From DASXBA01 sp046729895 (GTDB taxonomy: Bacteria; Actinomycetota; Thermoleophilia; Solirubrobacterales; Thermoleophilaceae): DNA of 5,257 nt. Shown here one piece after another: positions 1 through 4,681 of the stretch. Every line of letters starts with the position of its first letter. Position 1 is the first letter of the stretch. The stretch is taken from assembly GCA_046729895.1 (NCBI GenBank), contig JBKPHP010000204.1:1-5257 (forward strand). The letters run 5' to 3'. Below the pieces are notes generated by a model that did not search any database, had not been told where the DNA came from, and worked only from the letters and a program-made list of their open reading frames with translations. Both the position numbers and the translations under genes were made by a program.

Positions 1-525
1 GGGGCTCGCTCGGCCACGGTCAACGCCATCGCCGAGGCGAGCGGTGCCCCGAAGGGCTCGATCTACCACCGCTTCGCTTCGCTTAACGATCTCTTGGCGG
101 AGCTCTGGATCCGGGCTGTACGGCGCTCGCAGGGGCAGTTCATCGAAGCCCTTGGTGAGCCGGACGCAATGAGCGCTGCGGTTGCCGCGGCGCTCTCGCT
201 CCACGACTTCGCCGAGCGGCAGCCAGCGGACGCCCGCCTGCTCGCCTCGCTGCGACACGAGGACCTCGTCGAAAGCGTGAGCGTCCCGCGCTTGCAGTCC
301 GAGCTCGCCGCTCTCAACCGGCCCCTTGAAGCGGCACTCACCCGCCTCGCACGGGGGCTGTACGGAAGGGCAACTGCGGGCACCGTCGAGCGCACGCTGA
401 CCGCGGTTGTCGACCTGCCGATGGGGGCGATCCGACGCCATCTAATCGCTGGAACGCCATTGCCCTCGAGCCTACGGGGGCAGCTCGAAGCCGCCGTTCG
501 CGCTGCTCTCGTCCCGGTGTCTTGA
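1..525 (+). CDS. TetR/AcrR-family transcriptional regulator, 5'-truncated by window edge
   Basis: The reading frame is open from base 1 to the TGA at 523-525, giving 174 visible residues, so the start and the first helix or two lie outside the window. Near the N-terminus the peptide ATVNAIAEASGAPKGSIYHR is a textbook TetR helix-turn-helix: the turn (ASGAPKG) is followed by the SIYHRF recognition helix, then the usual S-L-N-D-L-L start of helix 4. The rest (about residues 40-174) is an alanine- and leucine-rich helical ligand-binding and dimerisation domain with no ligand-specific signature that I recognise. TetR proteins normally repress a neighbouring operon and release DNA on binding a small molecule. 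The target here may be upstream, outside the window, or the next gene 137 bp downstream; no operator palindrome is evident. Family assignment is firm; ligand and target are unknown. Confidence 0.9.
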   Translation, partial: GARSATVNAIAEASGAPKGSIYHRFASLNDLLAELWIRAVRRSQGQFIEALGEPDAMSAAVAAALSLHDFAERQPADARLLASLRHEDLVESVSVPRLQSELAALNRPLEAALTRLARGLYGRATAGTVERTLTAVVDLPMGAIRRHLIAGTPLPSSLRGQLEAAVRAALVPVS

Positions 526-560
526 GCGGGCACGAGCGCCGAGGCCTGCACTAGGCTCCG

Positions 561-580
561 GCCGCAAGGCGGCGTTCCCC
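561..580 (+). terminator. weak hairpin after the TetR gene
   Basis: GCCGC (561-565) and GCGGC (569-573) can form a 5-bp stem with a 3-nt loop, followed by GTTCCCC, 36 nt after the TetR stop codon. It lacks a real T-tract and is short, so it is only a possible terminator in GC-rich DNA. Confidence 0.22.
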
Positions 581-650
581 GAGCATCTCCAGTCCCGCCC
601 CCCTGCCCACCGCGCGAAGCTCTGCCAGCCGGTGGAGACGCCGGCACGAG

Positions 651-662
651 TACGCTCCGGTC
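651..662 (+). promoter_or_regulatory. -10-like hexamer positioned for leaderless transcription of the 663 gene
   Basis: TACGCT at 651-656 fits the actinobacterial TANNNT -10 consensus. It is followed by exactly 6 nt (CCGGTC) and then the GTG start at 663, so transcription would begin at or next to the start codon. No Shine-Dalgarno sequence is visible upstream of this GTG, which fits a leaderless message. No convincing -35 hexamer was found. Inference from spacing only. Confidence 0.4.
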
Positions 663-1046
663 GTGCCCTCGCTGGCGACCGCGTCTCTCGACGCCGCCGA
701 ACGGCGTGCGCTCCGGCGGTTTGTCGGCCTTCTTCGAGCGAGGTTCGCCGAGGACCTCGAGGGCGTCTGGCTCTACGGGCCGCGCGCCCGCGGAGAGCGT
801 CCGCCGGATGAGTCCGAGCTTTGGCTGCTGGTGTTGCTGCGGGACTCCTCGCCCAGCGACCGCGCGACGGCCCTGGAGCTGCTCTGGCAGGCGGCCCTCG
901 CCGAGCGGGCCACCGAAAGCTACTTCTCGATCAGGATTTGCGATCGGGCCTCGCGCGAGCGCCGCCGCGCGATCGACGAGTTCCTCGCGCGCGAGGTCGA
1001 GCCCGCCTCGATCGCTCTCTTCGGCCGCTCCAAGCCCTGTCGCTAG
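663..1046 (+). CDS. small nucleotidyltransferase-fold (MNT-like) protein with degenerate active site
   Basis: This 127-residue protein runs from GTG at 663 to TAG at 1044-1046. Residues 37-59 contain LYGPRARGERPPDESELWLL, which lines up with the G-S-x-A-R-G ... D-S-D-I-D-L-L-V core of the DNA polymerase beta-like minimal nucleotidyltransferase (MNT) family. The preceding helix (FVGLLRARFAEDLEGVWLYG) and the C-terminal RRRAIDEFLAREVEPASIALFG segment also fit small bacterial MNT proteins. In active members the second and third aspartates bind metal for nucleotidyl transfer. Here they become Glu52 and Trp54, and the Ser after the first Gly is Pro40, so catalysis is doubtful. Antitoxin MNT proteins pair with a HEPN toxin, but none is adjacent: TetR lies upstream and a convergent gene downstream. 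No RBS is visible, and a -10-like hexamer sits 6 nt before the start. The fold call is fairly secure; the substrate is unknown. Confidence 0.75.
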   Translation: MPSLATASLDAAERRALRRFVGLLRARFAEDLEGVWLYGPRARGERPPDESELWLLVLLRDSSPSDRATALELLWQAALAERATESYFSIRICDRASRERRRAIDEFLAREVEPASIALFGRSKPCR

Positions 1047-1059
1047 ATCGGCTCACGCT

Positions 1060-1085
1060 CGCTTCCGTCAGCAGTTACGGAAGCG
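1060..1085. terminator. perfect 9-bp inverted repeat between convergent genes, likely bidirectional terminator
   Basis: CGCTTCCGT (1060-1068) and ACGGAAGCG (1077-1085) are perfect reverse complements separated by an 8-nt loop (CAGCAGTT). The repeat lies inside the 65-bp gap between the plus-strand gene ending at 1046 and the minus-strand gene ending at 1112, where one shared terminator for both would be expected. There is no T-tract on either side, so it may be a hairpin-only or factor-assisted terminator. Confidence 0.6.
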
Positions 1086-1111
1086 CGGACGTCGCCGTGC
1101 CCGCCGGACCG

Positions 1112-1684
1112 TCACGCCGGGCGGTAGCTCAGGAGCACGATGCCCGAGCGAAAGGGCGTGGCCTCGAGCAGTCGCAGCGTGGGGACCTCGGTCGCGTCTG
1201 CGACCAGCCGCTCGCCGCGGCCGAGCACGACCGGGTAGACGAAGAGCCGGTACTCGTCCACGAGCCCGGCCGAGATCAGGTCGCGGACGACGGTGATGCT
1301 GCCGGTGATGCCGATGTCATTGCCCGGCGCGGCCTTCAGCCCCCCGACCTCGTCCTCGAGGGAACCCCGCAGCACGGTGGTGTTCTCCCACTCCGGGTCC
1401 TGCAAGCTGCTCGACATGACGTACTTCGAGACCTCGTTGAGATGGTCCGTGATGCCGGTCGCGTCGTCGGTCTGATGCGGCCAGTAGCCGCGCATGTCCT
1501 CGAACGTCTTGCGCCCGAGGAGCAGCGCGTCCTGTACTTCCATCCACCGGCGCAGCCTCGCCTCGATGTCCGAGTTGTCGACCGCCTGCTCGTCCCCGGC
1601 CGGGGCAAACCACCCCTCCGTGGCCTCGATCACACCGTCGAGCGTGATGTTCTCCGTGACGACCAGCTTCCGTTCGCTCTGCAC
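1112..1684 (-). CDS. dihydrofolate reductase / RibD C-terminal-domain family protein
   Basis: The 190-residue product belongs to the RibD-C/DHFR-fold family of small NADPH-binding reductases common in actinobacteria (YyaP/YfjR-like). Seen in the sequence: N-terminal strand RKLVVTENITLDGVIE (5-20) with the LDG motif, LLLGRKTFEDMRGYWP (54-69), KYVMSSSL (87-94), and the C-terminal nucleotide-binding stretch around ITGSITVVRDLISAGLVDEY (126-145), ending with LFVYPVVLGRGERL. The frame is open further upstream to an ATG at 1744, but I choose GTG at 1684: it has a strong GGAGG Shine-Dalgarno 4 nt upstream, and homology to the family starts a few residues later, while the extra 20 residues look like translated leader. 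The substrate is unknown; most members are neither true folate reductases nor riboflavin enzymes. It converges on the nucleotidyltransferase-like gene and follows the cupredoxin by 96 bp. Confidence 0.9.
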   Translation of the reverse strand: MQSERKLVVTENITLDGVIEATEGWFAPAGDEQAVDNSDIEARLRRWMEVQDALLLGRKTFEDMRGYWPHQTDDATGITDHLNEVSKYVMSSSLQDPEWENTTVLRGSLEDEVGGLKAAPGNDIGITGSITVVRDLISAGLVDEYRLFVYPVVLGRGERLVADATEVPTLRLLEATPFRSGIVLLSYRPA

Positions 1685-1688
1685 GGGC

Positions 1689-1693
1689 CCTCC
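1689..1693 (-). promoter_or_regulatory. Shine-Dalgarno site fixing the GTG start of the DHFR-like gene
   Basis: On the minus strand this reads GGAGG, then GCCC, then GTG at 1684. It is a full match to the anti-Shine-Dalgarno core and favours this start over the in-frame ATG at 1744. Confidence 0.6.
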
Positions 1694-1780
1694 GTTTCGA
1701 CTGCGGGGGCTGTGGCTAAGACCGCCGCCTGCGCGGGAACTCATCGGCGGCGACTGCTTCGATCGACTTGAGCGAGCCCG

Positions 1781-2128
1781 CTAGCCGTGGTCCGTCCTGC
1801 CTTGGATCTCGATGTCGAGCGTCATGCCCGCCGACTTGTGACCTGGGAGCGTGCAGTAGAGCTCGCTGCCCGTGATCACGCCGAGGTCGAGCCGCTGCGA
1901 GTGACCCGGGTCGAGCCTCTTCGTGCGGGCGCCGCCCTCGAGCGCGAGATCGTGGACCTCGTCCCCCTCGTTGACGACGTCCAAGACGACGTGGGTTCCG
2001 CCATCGACCACAAGTTCATCCGGGGTGACGTCGAAGCCCACGGCCGCGTCCACGAGGGCAACGGGCACCACGCGGGTGCTACCGCCGTGAACCCGCTGGG
2101 TGACGGTCCTGTCCAGCCCACCTGACAA
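1781..2128 (-). CDS. cupredoxin (type-1 copper protein), signal peptide out of frame
   Basis: The uninterrupted frame encodes 115 residues from a TTG at 2128 to TAG at 1783-1781. It is a blue-copper cupredoxin: VNEGDEVHDLALEGG (52-66) provides the first ligand His59, and YCTLPGHKSAGM (91-102) provides Cys92, His97 and Met102, the classic H...C-x4-H-x4-M type-1 site. Residues 21-51 form the expected beta strands (VPVALVDAAVGFDVTPDELV). Such proteins carry electrons or bind copper outside the cytoplasmic membrane and so need an export signal. None is present in this frame, but a complete one lies directly upstream in another frame (2199-2126). I infer that the true gene spans 1781-2199 and carries a one-base indel, real or from sequencing. 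The alternative, a leader-less cytoplasmic form from the TTG (weak AGGTG about 8 nt upstream), is less plausible. Confidence 0.82.
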   Translation of the reverse strand: MSGGLDRTVTQRVHGGSTRVVPVALVDAAVGFDVTPDELVVDGGTHVVLDVVNEGDEVHDLALEGGARTKRLDPGHSQRLDLGVITGSELYCTLPGHKSAGMTLDIEIQGRTDHG

Positions 2129-2199
2129 CGCGAGGCACCTAGGCCAACCACCGCCGCCGCCAGGGCGATCCCAGAGGCGATGAGGACGTGTCGGCGCAT
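2126..2199 (-). other. orphaned signal-peptide start of the cupredoxin gene (frameshifted)
   Basis: From ATG at 2199, preceded by GAGGG 8 nt upstream, the minus strand encodes MRRHVLIASGIALAAAVVGL followed by GASRC. This is a typical export signal: two arginines, then a hydrophobic core of about 16 residues, then a small-residue region. After it, this frame turns into non-protein-like sequence, whereas the neighbouring frame becomes the cupredoxin. Restoring one base, for example an extra G in the GGG run at 2117-2119, would give a continuous ...GASRCQVGLDRTVTQRV... protein. The Cys after the core has Arg at -1, so a lipobox is not supported. Confidence 0.65.
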
Positions 2200-2259
2200 T
2201 GACGCCACCCTCGCCGCGCCGATGCCCACGCGCGGTGATGAGCTGACGGATCGGGCCTC

Positions 2260-2283
2260 AAGGACGAAAGCGGCCCCGGCCGC
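2260..2283 (-). terminator. GC-rich hairpin with short T-rich tail downstream of the GNAT gene
   Basis: On the minus strand GCGGCC-GG-GGCCGC (2283-2270) is a perfect 6-bp inverted repeat (or 5 bp with a 4-nt loop), followed by TTTCGTCCTT. It lies about 46 nt after the stop codon of the acetyltransferase and before the cupredoxin start, a sensible position for an intrinsic terminator. The T-tract is interrupted, so efficiency is uncertain. Confidence 0.4.
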
Positions 2284-2328
2284 CATAGGGCCTCGACACG
2301 CTGCCCCGCCCCGTTGCCTTAGGCCCTC

Positions 2329-3219
2329 TTAGTAGAGGACCGATGGGAACCAGGAGCCCCCCGGCTCTTGATACTCCCCGAGCGCCATCAGGTTCATCGG
2401 CTTCACCAGTCGCAGACCCTCCCCGAGGCCCCACCGGAACAAGTCGGTACGCAGAGGCACCAGGAACGCCAGCGGGTCCTCCACCGCGGCCGCCGCTCCC
2501 AGCAGCAGCGCCTTCATGTCGTCGTCGGTCTCGGCGACGCCGTGGTTCATCGGCCAGAACGTGACGGTCGAGGCATAGGCCGCGACGCGGCCCTCGCGCA
2601 CCGCGACGATCGGGGCGAATGCCTGAATCGCGTCCCGAAGCTCATTCGTGCGCTCGAAGCCGTGCACCCGCTTGCAAAGCGCCTCGCACCCCTCGAGGTC
2701 GCCTTCCCTGAGCGGCCGCACCACCACGCCTTGGACCGGGCGACTGCGCGGCTTGCCGGTCATCACAGCCACGGGCTCCTTCACGTCGAAGCCGAGCGAC
2801 TCATAGAGCGACAGCGAGCGCATGTTGAAGGCATCCTGCAGGAGTCGGATGCCGGCAGCTCCTTCGCCGCGTTCCATCACCGCCCTCATCAGCTTGCGCC
2901 CCACCCCTGCGTTCTGCCCTCCGGGATCGACGGTGATGGGGCCGACACCCCTGATCGGGTTCCGCTCGTCAATGAAGTTGGACCCGACGATCCGTCCGTC
3001 GATCTCGGCCACTACTCCCCAGACCGAGGGATGTGGGATCCACATCCCCATGAGTTGCGCCGCGGCCTCCAGCACCGGGAAGTCGCGCGGGAAGCGGTGG
3101 TGGTCGTGGAGGCCGCCGAACGCGTCGAAGCAGACCTGAGCGCATGCATCGATGTCTCCAGGCTCGGCTTCTCGGAGCGCCACGTCCCCGGAGGCCTCGG
3201 TGGAGACTGCGTCGTTCAT
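2329..3219 (-). CDS. GNAT-family N-acetyltransferase with tandem GNAT domains
   Basis: The 296-residue protein starts at ATG 3219 (AAGGGG 4 nt upstream) and ends at TAA 2331-2329. The N-terminal domain (about 13-155) is a canonical GNAT fold: LREAEPGDIDACAQVCFDAF (helix 1), VVAEIDGRIVGSNFIDE (strands 2-4), and acetyl-CoA motif A, ITVDPGGQNAGVGRKLM (95-111), with the Q-x-x-G-x-G pyrophosphate loop at 102-107. SLSLYESLGF (135-144) is the usual motif B end. A second GNAT-like half begins at VVVRPLREGDLEGCEALCKR (166-184) and includes IVAVREGRVAAYAST, but lacks a clear Q/R-x-x-G-x-G loop, so it is probably non-catalytic and serves substrate binding or stability. GNATs move an acetyl group from acetyl-CoA to an amine; the acceptor cannot be predicted here. 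A separate promoter lies upstream and a hairpin downstream, suggesting a single-gene transcript. Confidence 0.92.
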   Translation of the reverse strand: MNDAVSTEASGDVALREAEPGDIDACAQVCFDAFGGLHDHHRFPRDFPVLEAAAQLMGMWIPHPSVWGVVAEIDGRIVGSNFIDERNPIRGVGPITVDPGGQNAGVGRKLMRAVMERGEGAAGIRLLQDAFNMRSLSLYESLGFDVKEPVAVMTGKPRSRPVQGVVVRPLREGDLEGCEALCKRVHGFERTNELRDAIQAFAPIVAVREGRVAAYASTVTFWPMNHGVAETDDDMKALLLGAAAAVEDPLAFLVPLRTDLFRWGLGEGLRLVKPMNLMALGEYQEPGGSWFPSVLY

Positions 3220-3266
3220 GCTTCCCCTTCGTTGCTGGAAACGGAGCCCACGGCCAGCGTACGCGC

Positions 3267-3296
3267 ACTCTACGCCCGGGTAATCCAGCTGTTCAA
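3267..3296 (-). promoter_or_regulatory. candidate sigma-70-type promoter of the GNAT gene
   Basis: On the minus strand TTGAAC (3296-3291) is followed after 18 nt by TAGAGT (3272-3267), each matching the -35 and -10 consensus at 4 of 6 positions. Predicted transcription would start near 3260, giving a leader of about 40 nt that contains the AAGGGG ribosome-binding site before ATG 3219. The gap it lies in (3220-3348) contains no other gene. Confidence 0.5.
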
Positions 3297-3348
3297 GCGG
3301 CCGATCTTGGCGCAGCTTCGCCCTGCGGACCTGTTGCGAGCCCGCTCC

Positions 3349-4533
3349 CTACCGCCCGAGGCAGCGGTAGAGCGCGTCCCGCAACGGCTTCTCCCGCGGG
3401 TCGTCGTTCAGGCGAAAGCCGAGCCGGTTCATCACATAGGCGAAGGCCACCTCGCGGTCCGGGTCGAAGAAGGCGAACGAGCCGCCGGCGCCCGGGTGGC
3501 CGAAGGCGCGCTGGCTCGAGCCGAAGCGGAACGGGTGCAGCGGGCGGGCGAAGCCGAGCGAGAAGGCGGTGTCCACCTTCAGCACCTCGTCGTGCCAGCC
3601 GTGCGTGGGTGGGCTGGGATAGCGCGCGAGCTCGTCGAGTGTCGGCTGGATGAACCCGAGCTCGGGCCGGCTCTGGGCGAAAGCGGCGTAGGCACGCGCG
3701 ATGTCCCGCGCAGTCCCAATCGCGCCGCCGGCCGGAAACTCGAGCGGCCGATACTCCTCCCGGTCGAGCGCCACCGGCGAGCGCAGCCGCGGATTGGCAA
3801 AGGCCCGGCGGGTCACCGAGCGCCGACTGGCCATGGCGATGTACATCCGCCGCGGCAGGTGCCGCATCTGGGGCAGCGCCGTGAGCGGGTGCAAGCGCCT
3901 GATCCGCGCGAGCCGGCGCGCCGGGACGGCGCCGTCGCTGATCCCGAAGTGGACGTCGAGCCCGAGGGGTCCGGCGACCTCCTCGGCAAAGAAGCGCCCG
4001 AGCGTGCGGTGTTGCGGGTCGAGACGCCGGACGAGCTCCCCCTCGTACCACCCGAGGCTGACCCCGTGGTAGCCGTGGCGAGTGCCCGGCTTCCAGAGCG
4101 GGCGCTGGCGGGCGATCACGTCCGCCAGGGCGTCGAAGTCGGCGAGCAGACGCGGGTCGAGCGGCTCGTCGATCACCGGCACGCCGGCCTCGTGGCCGAG
4201 GAGCTGTCGCACGGTCACGTCCTGCTTGCCGGCCTGCCCGAACTCCGGCCAGTAGGTGGTCACGCGCTCGTCGTAGTCGAGCCAGCCGCGCGAGTGGGCG
4301 AGGGCGAGCGTCATGGCCGCCAGCCCCTTGGACGTGGAGTAGACGAGCACGAGCGTGTCCCGTTCCCACGGCGAGCCGTCGCGCGCGTCCCTGATACCGC
4401 CCCAGATGTCGACGACCTTCTCTCCCCTCACGTAGGCCGCGCAGGCCGCACCGAGCTCCCGCCGCTCGGCGAAATTGCGCTCGAACTGACCGCGCACGTC
4501 CTCGAACCCGGGGGCGACGGAGCCGTGGATCAT
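3349..4533 (-). CDS. serine hydrolase of the beta-lactamase / class C-like (esterase EstB-type) family
   Basis: The 394-residue protein runs from ATG 4533 to TAG 3351-3349. It matches the penicillin-binding-protein-like serine hydrolases annotated as beta-lactamase-related or EstB-like esterases. Seen: VYSTSKGLAAMTLAL (64-78) with the S-x-x-K nucleophile and base pair Ser66/Lys69; HGYHGVSLGW (153-162) with Tyr155 in the Y-x-N-like position; QLLGHEAGVP (110-119), the conserved HTSG-like block; and FGHPGAGGSFAFFDPD (344-359), the H/K-T-G-like third motif, here HPG-GGS. There is no signal peptide, so it is probably cytoplasmic and more likely an esterase or amidase than a drug-resistance beta-lactamase. 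The frame is open further upstream, but that extension overlaps the divergent gene's start and resembles no family sequence. No RBS precedes the ATG; a TACCGT hexamer ends 6 nt upstream, suggesting a leaderless mRNA. Third-position GC is very high, as in its neighbours. Confidence 0.92.
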   Translation of the reverse strand: MIHGSVAPGFEDVRGQFERNFAERRELGAACAAYVRGEKVVDIWGGIRDARDGSPWERDTLVLVYSTSKGLAAMTLALAHSRGWLDYDERVTTYWPEFGQAGKQDVTVRQLLGHEAGVPVIDEPLDPRLLADFDALADVIARQRPLWKPGTRHGYHGVSLGWYEGELVRRLDPQHRTLGRFFAEEVAGPLGLDVHFGISDGAVPARRLARIRRLHPLTALPQMRHLPRRMYIAMASRRSVTRRAFANPRLRSPVALDREEYRPLEFPAGGAIGTARDIARAYAAFAQSRPELGFIQPTLDELARYPSPPTHGWHDEVLKVDTAFSLGFARPLHPFRFGSSQRAFGHPGAGGSFAFFDPDREVAFAYVMNRLGFRLNDDPREKPLRDALYRCLGR

Positions 4534-4572
4534 GCGCCGACGGTACCGGGCGGCAGACCGGGAGGAGGTCAA
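4534..4572 (-). promoter_or_regulatory. candidate promoter for leaderless expression of the serine hydrolase
   Basis: Minus-strand TACCGT (4545-4540) fits TANNNT and is followed by exactly 6 nt (CGGCGC) and the ATG at 4533, so transcription would start at the start codon. A good -35-like TTGACC lies at 4572-4567, but the spacing to the -10 is 21 nt, longer than the usual 16-19, so the pairing is uncertain. Confidence 0.4.
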
Positions 4573-4671
4573 ACCAGGGGGATCGCGGGCCTGGGCGGGT
4601 GAGCTCGCAACCGGGGGCCCGCCGCTCCTCCGGGGCAGCTGCCGTGTTGGTGCGGTCTGTGAACCCGATAC

Positions 4672-4677
4672 GAGGAG
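4672..4677 (+). promoter_or_regulatory. Shine-Dalgarno site of the PD40 propeller gene
   Basis: GAGGAG lies 4 nt upstream of the ATG at 4682 and fixes that start. It contrasts with the RBS-less divergent neighbour. Confidence 0.6.
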
Positions 4678-4681
4678 CTGC

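Noticed and set aside
663..1046. MNT antitoxin of a HEPN-MNT toxin-antitoxin pair
   Set aside because: No HEPN-like gene lies on either side in the window, and the active-site motif is degenerate; the TetR gene upstream is not a HEPN protein.
1723..1752. 7-bp inverted repeat CGCCGCC / GGCGGCG between the cupredoxin and the DHFR-like gene
   Set aside because: The loop is 16 nt, the arms are low-complexity GCC repeats, and no T-tract follows, so chance in GC-rich DNA explains it as well as a terminator or attenuator would.
821..1771. A 316-codon plus-strand open frame antisense to the DHFR-like gene
   Set aside because: It overlaps the 3' half of the nucleotidyltransferase-like gene in another frame and lies antisense to the DHFR-like protein, with low-complexity composition and no family features.
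2287..2327. AGGGCCT / AGGCCCT inverted repeat just after the acetyltransferase stop
   Set aside because: The 27-nt loop and 7-bp stem make a stable terminator unlikely; the nearby GCGGCC-GG-GGCCGC hairpin is the better candidate.
2368..4602. A 744-codon open frame on the plus strand, antisense to the GNAT and serine hydrolase genes
   Set aside because: It has no recognisable domain, is rich in Arg, Ala, Pro and His, and mirrors two genes with clear catalytic motifs. High third-position GC removes stop codons on the opposite strand, so such shadow frames are expected.
4647..4672. TTGGTG ... GATACG as a promoter for the PD40 gene
   Set aside because: The spacing is only 14 nt and the -10 match is poor; it also runs into the ribosome-binding site, leaving almost no leader.
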